Assembly: GCA_021792795.1 (NCBI GenBank)
Contig: JAJYUB010000002.1
Coordinates: 62,001 to 126,000 of the forward strand
Origin: Acidobacteriota bacterium
Lineage (GTDB): Bacteria > Acidobacteriota > Terriglobia > Terriglobales > Acidobacteriaceae
Length of the DNA stretch: 64,000 bases
Direction of reading: 5' to 3'
Both the position numbers and the translations under genes were made by a program. Positions 28,244 through 36,726 of the stretch are shown here, piece by piece. The stretch's first letter is position 1. Each line of letters starts with the position of its first letter. The notes under the pieces are model-generated. The model saw only the letters and a list, made by a program, of their open reading frames with translations. It had not been told where the DNA came from and made no database searches.

Positions 28244-29491
28244 CTACACCGCGGCCGCGTCGATATCCGGAGCGTATTTCGCCCCCGCAAAAATGAGAAT
28301 CGCAGAGAGCAGCAGCGTGATCAGCGTAACGGCCAACCCTTCGCGCAGCGTGGAATGGTCGGATACCCATCCGATGACGCGCGGCGAAGGAGCGTCGCCG
28401 AGCGCATGAATCATAAACAGCTCAATCGCAATCGCCGTCGAGCGAATCGGCGCGTCAACCGCGTTCACAATCGCTGCGTTCAACGGGCCAGTATTCAGAA
28501 ACAGAAGAAACTCCGCCAGTGCCAGGCACGGCACCATGGTGCTGCGCGGCCCGTAGAAAACGAGCAGCGCAAACGGCGCGGCCAGCAGGACGCTCCACGC
28601 GGAGAGCAGATAAAGCGCGGCCTTGTTGCGCCGCAGCCACCGCTGCGCCAGCCATCCGCCCAGCCATGTTCCCACGATGCCGTCCACCACGGTAATCGCG
28701 CCCAAGACCTGGCTCGCAGCGGCGAGAGAATAATGTCCGTAGCGATACAGAAACGTCGGCATCCAGATGGAAATTCCGCCCAGGGTAAAGACCATCATCG
28801 CCATGCCGAGTGTCGCCGTCCAATACGCGGCGTTGTGCGTCAGTCCGGCGAGCGTGGCGCGATCCGGCTTGATTGCCAGCGGCTCGGAAGCGCCCCGCGC
28901 CGGCTCCCGCAGAAAAATCCAGACCAGCAATGCCACCATCAGGCCAGGAGCTGCCGCGACGTAAAATGGCATTTTCCATCCGCAGGCCTGCCCCAGCGTT
29001 CCGCCCAGAATGTATCCCAGCGCCGCGCCGATCGGCAGCGCCAGATAGAACAAAGTCAAGATGCGATTGCGTTGCTCTGGCGGCCAATAGTCCGACAACA
29101 GCGCGGGGGCAAAGATGCCGAAGCTCGCCTCGCCAATGCCGACCAGCGCGTGCCGCAGATACAACTCGCCAAAGGTATGCACCATCGCCGTTGAGAACGT
29201 CAGCAGCGACCAGAGCAGCGCACCGGCAAGAATCAGCGGCTTGCGCGGAAAGCGATCGCCAAGCCATCCCGTCAACGGCGCCGCGAACATGTACGCGATG
29301 AAGAACGCAAACGTCAGGCTGCCGATGCGTTCATCGCGCACATGGAAGGCCCGCTGTACCAGCGGCTGCACTCCCGCCAGCACGTAGCGGTCGGTGTAGT
29401 TCAGCAGGTTCAGCGCCGTCAGCAGGGCAAGCGCTGTCCACGCAGCCGAGGCTGGGAGTCGAGTCGAGGAATGGGCTGGCTTCACCGCCAT
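28244..29491 (-). CDS. MFS transporter (Spinster-like)
   Basis: A 415-residue, 12-helix transporter. Helix 1 has LLTALNLLNYTDRYVLAGV and the helix 2-3 loop is TGWLGDRFPRKPLILAG, which together are typical of the Spinster/hexuronate-type MFS group. The central cytoplasmic loop follows FLREPARGASEP, and the second half begins near TLAGLTHNAAYW. The substrate is not readable; relatives move sphingolipid-type lipids, sugars acids or are uncharacterised. It lies upstream of the membrane glycosyltransferase on the same strand. Confidence 0.85.
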   Translation of the reverse strand: MAVKPAHSSTRLPASAAWTALALLTALNLLNYTDRYVLAGVQPLVQRAFHVRDERIGSLTFAFFIAYMFAAPLTGWLGDRFPRKPLILAGALLWSLLTFSTAMVHTFGELYLRHALVGIGEASFGIFAPALLSDYWPPEQRNRILTLFYLALPIGAALGYILGGTLGQACGWKMPFYVAAAPGLMVALLVWIFLREPARGASEPLAIKPDRATLAGLTHNAAYWTATLGMAMMVFTLGGISIWMPTFLYRYGHYSLAAASQVLGAITVVDGIVGTWLGGWLAQRWLRRNKAALYLLSAWSVLLAAPFALLVFYGPRSTMVPCLALAEFLLFLNTGPLNAAIVNAVDAPIRSTAIAIELFMIHALGDAPSPRVIGWVSDHSTLREGLAVTLITLLLSAILIFAGAKYAPDIDAAAV

Positions 29492-29548
29492 GAGCCGCCA
29501 GCATATCAGGCCGGGAACTGCGCCAGAATGGCGGCTTACGTTTTCCGC

Positions 29549-29959
29549 CTATTTTTGGCGTGGCCAGCGCGCTTCGACGATGGTCGAGATGCCGCCACGC
29601 GGGCGGAACTCGCCGCGGACCGTGGCCCACACCGGGTTGCAGGCCTTCACGACATCCTTCAATACCTGGTTGACGACATTCTCTTGAAAGATTCCTAGGT
29701 TGCGATATGAAAAGAGATATTCCTTGTACGACTTCAGCTCCAGGCAGTCCTTCAGCGGCTCGTAACGCAAAAGAATGACGCCAAAGTCCGGCAGGCCCGT
29801 CTTTGGGCACACGGAGGTGAACTCCGGATCGTCGATGACAATCTCATATCCGGGAAACTGGTTCGGCCACGTCTCGATTTCTGGAAAGCTGTAATCGAGA
29901 CCCGCCCGTGCGTGGTCTTCGGTATATCGCGGTGCGCTTCGTTTCCCGATGGATGCCAT
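29549..29959 (-). CDS. queF: NADPH-dependent 7-cyano-7-deazaguanine reductase
   Basis: A 136-residue type I QueF that reduces preQ0 to preQ1 in queuosine biosynthesis. The start at 29959 gives MASIGKRSAPRYTE; an upstream in-frame ATG would add 25 residues without family likeness. The thioimide-forming Cys lies in FTSVCPKTGLPDFG, and the NADPH-binding QueF motif is LELKSYKEYLFSYRN. FQENVVNQVLKDVVKACNP follows. Length is normal for the short form. It is divergent from the HlyD-type gene. Confidence 0.95.
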   Translation of the reverse strand: MASIGKRSAPRYTEDHARAGLDYSFPEIETWPNQFPGYEIVIDDPEFTSVCPKTGLPDFGVILLRYEPLKDCLELKSYKEYLFSYRNLGIFQENVVNQVLKDVVKACNPVWATVRGEFRPRGGISTIVEARWPRQK

Positions 29960-30157
29960 ATAGCTTGATTGTACGAAAATCGCTGGCCGACTCGATGTCC
30001 GACGACGGCCGCGTTCCTGACGCAGCGTCTCCAAATACAGCCTCGCTCTTGCGCCCCTCGAACGGTACCGCTGGAATACCCATTATCTCTTTGAATCCCA
30101 AGACTCCCGACCGGCGTCTTATATACTGATTCTTCTAAGAGATACCAAAATCTCACT

Positions 30158-31405
30158 ATGGCCGCTCCGTCTCCACAAGAAGCTTCGCAAAAAAAACGTA
30201 AGATTTGGCTCCTGATCGCTTTGGCTCTGCTGGTTGCGACCATCTTGCTGCACCACTTTACCCGCAGCGCGACTTCGGTCCGAATGGGAACGGCACAAAT
30301 GGGTCATTTGATCACGACCCTGCCGACCAACGGCGTAGTCCAGCCAGTGCACAATTTTGCGGCGTACAGCCCTCTGCCTGGGACGGTGAAAGCCGTCTAT
30401 GTGCATGAGGGCGAAAAGGTTGCCCAAGGCCAGCTTCTCATCGCGCTCGACGATTCTGAAGCTCGTTCCCAGGTTGCCGCGGCACTGGCGGCGGTGCGCG
30501 GAGCCCAGGCACAGTTGCAGGCCTTGCGCCAGGGCGGCACGCGGCACGAACAGATCGCGTTGATGGGCGATATCGACAAGGCCAAAGCCGCCAGAAATCA
30601 ACAGGCCGTCACCCTGGCAACGCTGGAAAAATTGCACCGGCAAGGGGCGGCATCCAGTAGCGAAGTGGATGCCGCGCGCAGCTCCCTAGCGGCCCAGGAT
30701 GCGGCTTTAAAGGTCCTCGAACAGCAGCAGACGCAGGGTTTTTCTTCCATCGATCTTGAACATGCCACGGCGAATCTTGAGAATGCGCAGGCAGCCTACG
30801 CATCGGCGCTCGACACGCTGCGGAAGGAAAACGTGCGCGCCCCTTTCGCCGGAACTGTCTATTCGGTCTCCGCGCGAACCAGCGACTTTGTCCCTGGCGG
30901 CTCCCAGTTGTTGCAGATGGCGGACCTGAAACAGATTCAGGTGGAGGCGTATTTCGATGAGCCGGAGATCGGGAAACTCGCAGTCGGCGAGCCGGTAACG
31001 ATTGTCTGGGCGGCCCTCCCCAATCGGGTCTGGCATGGCCACGTCATCCGCACGCCCTCCACCATCATTACCTATGGCACTCGCAACGTCGGCGAAGCAC
31101 TTGTCTCAGTTGACGACGCGGACGAGACTCTGTTGCCGAACACCAACGTCACCATCACAGTGGTGTTGAAAGACCTGAAGAATGTCCTGCTGGTCCCGCG
31201 CGAGGCCCTGCGAATCGACGATAGCGGGGATTATGTATTCGGGGTTGACGACGGCCACCTCAAGCGGATTCCCGTCACCATTGGCGCCCTGAATCTGATG
31301 AAGGTTCAGATCGTTTCCGGACTCCACCCCGGCGATACCCTGGCACTATCCGCGGTCGATGGCTCCACCTTGTATAACGGCCAGGCTGTGAGCCGCGCGG
31401 AATAG
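30158..31405 (+). CDS. HlyD/RND-type periplasmic adaptor protein
   Basis: A 415-residue membrane-fusion protein with one N-terminal helix (IWLLIALALLVATILLHHF), the lipoyl half-motif GTVKAVYVHEGEKVAQGQLL, a long alpha-hairpin (residues ~90-210, rich in Ala, Gln and Leu), the second lipoyl half VRAPFAGTVYSVSAR, and beta-barrel and membrane-proximal domains ending LHPGDTLALSAVDGS. It would link an inner-membrane pump to a TolC-type channel. The channel gene lies two genes downstream, but no pump gene is in between. The three genes are tightly spaced and look like one operon. Confidence 0.9.
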   Translation: MAAPSPQEASQKKRKIWLLIALALLVATILLHHFTRSATSVRMGTAQMGHLITTLPTNGVVQPVHNFAAYSPLPGTVKAVYVHEGEKVAQGQLLIALDDSEARSQVAAALAAVRGAQAQLQALRQGGTRHEQIALMGDIDKAKAARNQQAVTLATLEKLHRQGAASSSEVDAARSSLAAQDAALKVLEQQQTQGFSSIDLEHATANLENAQAAYASALDTLRKENVRAPFAGTVYSVSARTSDFVPGGSQLLQMADLKQIQVEAYFDEPEIGKLAVGEPVTIVWAALPNRVWHGHVIRTPSTIITYGTRNVGEALVSVDDADETLLPNTNVTITVVLKDLKNVLLVPREALRIDDSGDYVFGVDDGHLKRIPVTIGALNLMKVQIVSGLHPGDTLALSAVDGSTLYNGQAVSRAE

Positions 31406-31408
31406 CGT

Positions 31409-32434
31409 ATGGAATGTATCGTTGCATCGAAGCTTCCGCGCCGCTCCCTTTTGGTCGCCACTTTCTTGGTTTGCAACGCGATCTTCAGTCATGCAATCGA
31501 GCCGGAACGCGTGGTTTCTCAGGTCGCTGCCAGTCCCGGAGTCGATCGGTCCGTTCGTAGGGACCTGAACGCTGGGCGTGCGGATGACGCCATTTTTCTG
31601 CTGCGACACCAGTTGTCCAAAGACCCCGCCAATGCGGCCGCCCATCACCTGCTGTGCCGCGTGTACCTTCAGGAAGAACGATGGCCTGAAGCCGAGAACG
31701 AATGCGCGCGAGCGGTAGGACTTGCCCCGAGTAACAGTACCTATCATCAGTGGCTGGGACGCGCGTATGGCGGCGCGGCCGCGCATGCATCGCTTGCAAG
31801 CGCGTACATCCTGGCGAAGAAGGTCCACGCGGAATTTGAAACGGCGGTCCGGCTCGATCCGGAAAATGTGTCGGCGCTGTCGGACCTTGGAGAATACCTG
31901 ATTGACGTCCCGCGAATCTTGGGCGGCGGAGCGGCCCCTGCCGAGCAGATTGCCCAGCAACTCGCGCCCCTGAGCGCATCCCGGTACCACGAACTGCAGG
32001 CGAAGATCGACGAAAAGAAATCCGATTTTTCCGGCGCGGAACGGCAGTGGAAGCTGGCCATTCAGGGCTCGCACTATCCGGCTGACCAGTGGATGAACCT
32101 GGCTGGGTTCTATGCCGATCGAAAAAACTTTCCCGCCATGCAACAGGCAATTCAAAACGGGATCGCCGCGGACCCAGGCAAAGGCCCAGCGCTGGTGCAA
32201 GGCGCCACGCTGCTGATCGAGAAGCATCAGGATCCAGCGCAGGCGGAGCAAATGCTGCGACAGTATCTTGCTTCCCATCGGCAATCGGTAGATGCGCCCG
32301 CATTTCAGGTGTATGTCCAGCTCGGCAATTTGCTGGCATCTCAGGGTGACGCGGCGGATGCGCAACAGGAGTACGCGGCGGCGCACGCCCTGGCCAACGA
32401 TTATGCGCCGGCGCAGCAGGCGCCACGCGGATGA
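31409..32434 (+). CDS. Secreted TPR-repeat protein
   Basis: A 341-residue protein with an N-terminal hydrophobic signal (RSLLVATFLVCNAIFSHA) and several tetratricopeptide-like helical pairs, e.g. AGRADDAIFLLRHQLSKDP, AHHLLCRVYLQEERWPEA, SALSDLGEYLIDVPRI and NFPAMQQAIQNGIAADPGK. TPR units mediate protein contacts; a role as a periplasmic scaffold for the adaptor and channel encoded on either side is inference. It starts 3 bases after the adaptor stop, and its end overlaps the open frame of the channel gene. No catalytic motif is seen. Confidence 0.8.
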   Translation: MECIVASKLPRRSLLVATFLVCNAIFSHAIEPERVVSQVAASPGVDRSVRRDLNAGRADDAIFLLRHQLSKDPANAAAHHLLCRVYLQEERWPEAENECARAVGLAPSNSTYHQWLGRAYGGAAAHASLASAYILAKKVHAEFETAVRLDPENVSALSDLGEYLIDVPRILGGGAAPAEQIAQQLAPLSASRYHELQAKIDEKKSDFSGAERQWKLAIQGSHYPADQWMNLAGFYADRKNFPAMQQAIQNGIAADPGKGPALVQGATLLIEKHQDPAQAEQMLRQYLASHRQSVDAPAFQVYVQLGNLLASQGDAADAQQEYAAAHALANDYAPAQQAPRG

Positions 32435-32511
32435 TGCCGCGCCTGCATTCCGCGCGTGAAACTGCCATCGACAGGAATGGCTGCCGCTTGCTCCATTTAA
32501 AATCGGACGAG

Positions 32512-34020
32512 ATGGGCAAGGTCCAACCGAATGCGAAACGAATTCTCGCTGTATTGGCAGCCGGGGTATTCCTCACTCTGGCAGGCCATGCCCAGCGGAC
32601 AGATGCTGCGCTGCCGAATGCCCCCGCGCCAACGGCAGTGCATTTCCCTTCATCCCAGGCTGGACCTGCTGCGCCGGTGTTAACCGCAAGCCTGCGCCGG
32701 CTTCACACTCCGGATGCCGCCGCCGTCCCTACAACCGGCGACGTCTCGCTCTACACCGTGGTCGATCTGGCGTTGCGCAACAGCAGGACCGTTCGCATGG
32801 CAGAAGCGAAGAAACAGCGCGCGCAAGCTATGGTGATGGAGTTGCACAATGCCTACATTCCGAACCTTGCCGTTGGTTCCGGGATTGGCCCACCCAACAT
32901 AGGCTTTCCCTTGGGGACGCCAAACATATTCAACGCCAGCTCTCAATCCTTGATCTTCAGTTTTTCGCAATCGGACTACATTCGCTCGGCGCGCGCGGCG
33001 TTGAAAGCGGCCGACTTCTCACTGCAGGATGCTCGGCGGCAAGTCATTTTGGACACCGCGTCTTCGTTTCTAGAGCTGAATACGACGGACCTTCAATTGG
33101 CAGCCCTCCAGCAGGCAATGGATGCAGCAGATCGGCTCGTTTCCATTGTCCAGGAACGAGTTGCCGCCGGCATCGACAGTCGCGTGGCGGAAACACGCGC
33201 CCGCCTGACGCGCGCGGAAATGAAGGTCCAGCAAATTCAACTGCAAGACCGTGCAGGCGAGCTCCGCAACCACATCTCGAACCTGATGGGTTTGCCGGCC
33301 GACTCGATCGTCATCGATTCCAACAGCATTCCAGCGATGCCGAATTTGGATATTTCAACAGCCAGCCCCCCCTCCGCCCAAACCCCGGCGGTACAAGCAG
33401 CCTTTGCCACTGCGGACTCGCGCAGCTTTATGGCGCATGGGGATGAGCTCCAAAATTATCGGCCGAACATCCAACAGTTGGCACAGTACAGCCTGTTTTC
33501 AACATTTGAGAACTATCAGCAGTATTACAACGGCTATCAGGCCAATAATTTTGGGTTTGAAATCCAGGTGGTTTGGCCCCTATTTGATCCCGTGCGCCGG
33601 GCAAAAGCCGCTGAGTCCAGCGCCGCGGCAGCAAGCGCCCGAAGCCAAGCCGATCAAACCAAAATCCAATTTACTGAAAAAAATCTTGCACTGTGGCATC
33701 ATCTGGACGAATTGAAGGCCCAGCAACAAGTTGCCGAATTGAAACAGGAGCTGGCCAAGGACACGCTGGACAGCCTTCTGACCCAAATGAAAAGCGGGAG
33801 CCGCTCCCCAAACGACCCTGCGATTACACCGGAACAAGCGCAGCAATCCCGGATTGACGAACGGACAAGCTATATCGACATGCTGAATGCGGACTTTGAC
33901 ACGGAACATGTCCAGTTGGAGCTACTGAGCGCCGCAGGCGGACTGGAAGACTGGGCCAAACAGAGCGTGCAACCGCAGGGCGCTCCCGGAGCGGCGCTCA
34001 CCCCGGCGTCGCCTCATTAG
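32512..34020 (+). CDS. TolC-family outer membrane efflux protein
   Basis: A protein of 502 residues from the ATG at 32512, which has GGACGAG upstream and starts a signal peptide (RILAVLAAGVFLTLAGHA); the open frame reaches back to 32431. Two OEP repeats are visible: SLYTVVDLALRNSRTVRMAE followed by a coiled-coil region with LQLAALQQAMDAADRLVSIV, and a second set near FGFEIQVVWPLFDP with long helices rich in Gln, Ala and Leu. It would form a trimeric outer-membrane tunnel. It completes an adaptor-TPR-channel set lacking an inner-membrane pump in view. hpnJ follows after 129 bases. Confidence 0.88.
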   Translation: MGKVQPNAKRILAVLAAGVFLTLAGHAQRTDAALPNAPAPTAVHFPSSQAGPAAPVLTASLRRLHTPDAAAVPTTGDVSLYTVVDLALRNSRTVRMAEAKKQRAQAMVMELHNAYIPNLAVGSGIGPPNIGFPLGTPNIFNASSQSLIFSFSQSDYIRSARAALKAADFSLQDARRQVILDTASSFLELNTTDLQLAALQQAMDAADRLVSIVQERVAAGIDSRVAETRARLTRAEMKVQQIQLQDRAGELRNHISNLMGLPADSIVIDSNSIPAMPNLDISTASPPSAQTPAVQAAFATADSRSFMAHGDELQNYRPNIQQLAQYSLFSTFENYQQYYNGYQANNFGFEIQVVWPLFDPVRRAKAAESSAAAASARSQADQTKIQFTEKNLALWHHLDELKAQQQVAELKQELAKDTLDSLLTQMKSGSRSPNDPAITPEQAQQSRIDERTSYIDMLNADFDTEHVQLELLSAAGGLEDWAKQSVQPQGAPGAALTPASPH

Positions 34021-34149
34021 GAAGCGCGCCCGCACCGCTCTGGCCGCATTCCCTGGCAAGCCTGAAAAACGCCCCAAAGGGACCCTTTCAGACAGACGCA
34101 GGCGACAAACATCCAGACCCGTTCAAGTGGTAAAATCAAGGTTGATCTT

Positions 34150-35625
34150 ATGCCCCTAAAGACAATCTTTCTTAACCCGCCCTCGTTTGAAAACTTTGAT
34201 GGTGGCGCCAGTTCGCGCTGGCCCGCCACCCGCGAAATAGAATCCTACTGGTACCCGGTCTGGCTGGCGTACCCGGCAGGCATGCTGGAAGGGTCGCGCC
34301 TTCTCGACGCGCCTCCGCATCATGTCACCGCGCCGGAGACCATCGAGATATGCAAACAGTATGAGTTTCTGGTCCTGTTCACCAGTACTCCTGGCTGGCA
34401 GGGCGATCAGAAGCTGGCGGAGGCCATCAAGGCGGCCAATCCGTCGATTCGCATTGCCTTTGTCGGACCTCCGGTCACCACGTCGCCGGACCGCGCCCTG
34501 AACGAGTGCCCGGCGATCGACTTCGTTTGCCGTCGCGAATTTGATTTCTCCACAGTGGAATTTGCCAACGGCAAGCCGCTGAACGAAATTCTTGGCATTA
34601 GCTATCGCAACAACGGCCAGATCGTTCACAATCCAGATCGGCCACAGGTCGAGGATTTGGACGCGATGCCCTGGGTAACGGACGTCTACGCCGCCAACAT
34701 GGACGTGACGAAATATAACGTTCCCTTCCTGCTGCATCCGTATGTCTCGCTCTACTCCACGCGCGGCTGCCCGGCGCAGTGTACCTTCTGTCTATGGCCG
34801 CAGACCCTCAGCGGACACGCCTGGCGCAAGCGTTCCACCGATGATGTTGCCGCGGAAATGGCGCACGCTAAAGAACTTTTCCCGCATGTCAAAGAGTTTT
34901 TCTTCGACGACGACACATTTAACATCCAAAAGGCACGCACCATCGAGTTGTGCGAAAAACTGAAGCCGCTTGGACTTACCTGGTCCTGCACATCGCGCGT
35001 CACAACGGACCGCGAAACGCTGAAAGCCATGCGCGAAGCCGGTTGTCGCCTGCTGATCGTCGGTTTTGAATCCGGCGACCCGCAAATCCTGAAGAACATC
35101 AAGAAGGGCGCCACCGTCGAGCGAGCGCGCGACTTCACCCGCGACTGCCACGATTTTGGCCTCACCATCCACGGCGATTTCATTCTTGGACTTCCCGGCG
35201 AAACCAAGGAATCCATTCGCAACACCATCAATTTCGCCAAGTCTCTCGATGTGGAAACCATCCAGGTTTCCATTGCCCACGCCTATCCGGGCACGGAATT
35301 CTACGACTTCGCCAAGAGCAACGGCTTCATCATCAACAACGGCGCCATGGTCGATGAAGAAGGCCATCAACTCGCCCACGTGGAATATCCCGGCCTGCCA
35401 ACGGAATACGTTCTGGAGATGGTGCATCGTTTCTATGACGAATATTATTTCCGCCCCAAGGCAGCATGGCGCGTGGTCAGCAAAGCGATCGCAAACCGGG
35501 ACTTGCCGCGCTTATATGTCGAAGCCAGGGCATTCCTGAAACTTCGCGCGCAACGCAACCGCGTGGTTGCAAAGAGCAAGCGGGACAAGGCCGCGCTGGC
35601 GGAAACGCAACACGCAGGGGCCTGA
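34150..35625 (+). CDS. hpnJ: Hopanoid-associated radical SAM protein HpnJ
   Basis: A 491-residue B12-binding-type radical SAM enzyme. The N-terminal ~150 residues form a cobalamin-binding-like domain (TIFLNPPSFENFDGG). The 4Fe-4S motif C-x3-C-x2-C lies in STRGCPAQCTFCLWPQTLSG near residue 206, and the extended match through GHAWRKRS is typical of HpnJ. FFFDDDTFNIQKAR and FILGLPGETKESI follow. HpnJ has been linked to making the cyclitol-ether head group of bacteriohopanetetrol from the glucosamine form. HpnI and HpnK, which normally supply that substrate, are not in this window. AAGG precedes the ATG. A strong terminator follows. Confidence 0.9.
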   Translation: MPLKTIFLNPPSFENFDGGASSRWPATREIESYWYPVWLAYPAGMLEGSRLLDAPPHHVTAPETIEICKQYEFLVLFTSTPGWQGDQKLAEAIKAANPSIRIAFVGPPVTTSPDRALNECPAIDFVCRREFDFSTVEFANGKPLNEILGISYRNNGQIVHNPDRPQVEDLDAMPWVTDVYAANMDVTKYNVPFLLHPYVSLYSTRGCPAQCTFCLWPQTLSGHAWRKRSTDDVAAEMAHAKELFPHVKEFFFDDDTFNIQKARTIELCEKLKPLGLTWSCTSRVTTDRETLKAMREAGCRLLIVGFESGDPQILKNIKKGATVERARDFTRDCHDFGLTIHGDFILGLPGETKESIRNTINFAKSLDVETIQVSIAHAYPGTEFYDFAKSNGFIINNGAMVDEEGHQLAHVEYPGLPTEYVLEMVHRFYDEYYFRPKAAWRVVSKAIANRDLPRLYVEARAFLKLRAQRNRVVAKSKRDKAALAETQHAGA

Positions 35626-35656
35626 AGGCGCTGCCGGTCGGGCTCGATTTTATTCG

Positions 35657-35688
35657 CGCGGTCAGCCCCGAAGTAGCTGACCGCGTTT
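35657..35688 (+). terminator. Rho-independent terminator of hpnJ
   Basis: CGCGGTCAGC (35657) pairs perfectly with GCTGACCGCG (35676) over a 9-base loop, followed by TTTC. It lies about 30 bases after the hpnJ stop, so the DMT pair downstream may be expressed partly by read-through or from its own promoter. Confidence 0.75.
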
Positions 35689-35770
35689 CTCTTGAGCGCG
35701 CCAACAAGCACCGACTGAAACCTGCGACGCAGGCTGAGGGATCTTCGCCATCGCATTCTCGCAATCCACC

Positions 35771-36226
35771 ATGACGTTTCGCCGCTACCTGATCCTCGGT
35801 GCTGTCATGGTCGGCGCATCGGTGGGCGACACATTCCTGAGCAAGGGCATGAAGCAGGTTGGCCCCGTATCGTTGCATCATCTCGCCGGCTTATTGATCG
35901 CGCTGAAAAATCCTTGGGTTCTTAGCGGCATTGTTTTTCTAATTTTGTTTTTTGCTTCCTACTTAACGGCCCTCTCCTGGGCAGACCTGACGTTTGTTCT
36001 TCCCGCAACCGGCTTTGGCTATGTCATCATCGCGCTGCTGTCGAAGTTTTGGTTGCAGGAAACCATCTCGCCGGGGCGTTGGTTTGGAATTGCACTCATC
36101 ACACTTGGCGTGGGCTTCGTGACGCGCGGCCCTTCGTACACGAATCACAATCACCACGGCTCCGAGGAAGCGGTCACGGTTCCTGCCAATCCAGGCAAAC
36201 CGGCGAAAGAAGACCAGTCCGCATGA
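35771..36226 (+). CDS. Small DMT/EamA-type membrane protein, first of an overlapping pair
   Basis: A 151-residue protein with four hydrophobic helices (about 5-25, 40-65, 70-95, 100-118) and a hydrophilic tail of ~30 residues with a His cluster (TNHNHHGSEE). FVLPATGFGYVIIALLSKFWLQETIS, quoted here in part as LPATGFGYVIIALLSKF, is the EamA/SMR-type end-of-repeat motif. Its length, about half an EamA protein, matches SMR or ArnE/ArnF proteins, which work as dimers or heterodimers. The stop overlaps the start of the next, related gene (ATGA). A flippase or small exporter role for a lipid is inferred from context. Confidence 0.78.
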   Translation: MTFRRYLILGAVMVGASVGDTFLSKGMKQVGPVSLHHLAGLLIALKNPWVLSGIVFLILFFASYLTALSWADLTFVLPATGFGYVIIALLSKFWLQETISPGRWFGIALITLGVGFVTRGPSYTNHNHHGSEEAVTVPANPGKPAKEDQSA

Positions 36227-36612
36227 ATCTCTCCAGGGAGGCTTCCGTCTGGGCGATGATTGGCGTCATAGTCCTGCTGGCCACGATGGGCGATGTCCTG
36301 ATTGCCGGGGCCATGCGCGAAATCGGGGATTTCGACGTGATCCGCAGCCATGCCGGACTGAAAGGGGCCATCCTGGCAGTGCTGCGGAACGGGCGTTTTT
36401 TTTCCGGCCTGCTCTGCATGGCCCTCAGCTTTTTCTCGCTGCTGTTCGCGCTCAGTTGGGCAGACGTCAGTTTGGTCGCTCCGGCTTGCGCGGCCCTCAC
36501 GTTTGTGACGGATGCATTTGCGGCGAAGTGGATATTGAAAGAGAATGTGGACCGCCGCCGCTGGATCGCCGCCGTGTGTGTTTGTACCGGCGTATTTTTT
36601 CTAAGCCGTTAA
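36223..36612 (+). CDS. Small DMT/EamA-type membrane protein, second of the pair
   Basis: A 129-residue, four-helix protein related to its upstream neighbour: both share the LSWADxxxVxPA motif (here FALSWADVSLVAPACAAL) and an end segment WILKENVDRRRWIAAVCV. The start is set by the ATGA overlap with the first gene. Two overlapping, similar but non-identical half-size transporters suggest an obligate heterodimer, as in ArnE/ArnF or paired SMR proteins. It converges with hpnE, which lies 115 bases away on the other strand. Confidence 0.78.
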   Translation: MNLSREASVWAMIGVIVLLATMGDVLIAGAMREIGDFDVIRSHAGLKGAILAVLRNGRFFSGLLCMALSFFSLLFALSWADVSLVAPACAALTFVTDAFAAKWILKENVDRRRWIAAVCVCTGVFFLSR

Positions 36613-36726
36613 TAATGCATCCTTAACTGCAACTGAAATTTGCCCCGTCCTTCGCGTCTTTGCGAGGAGTGGGACGCGAGCATTACGGTCGCCGTAAAAA
36701 TGCGCTGCCGAGAGGGCCAGAATTCC

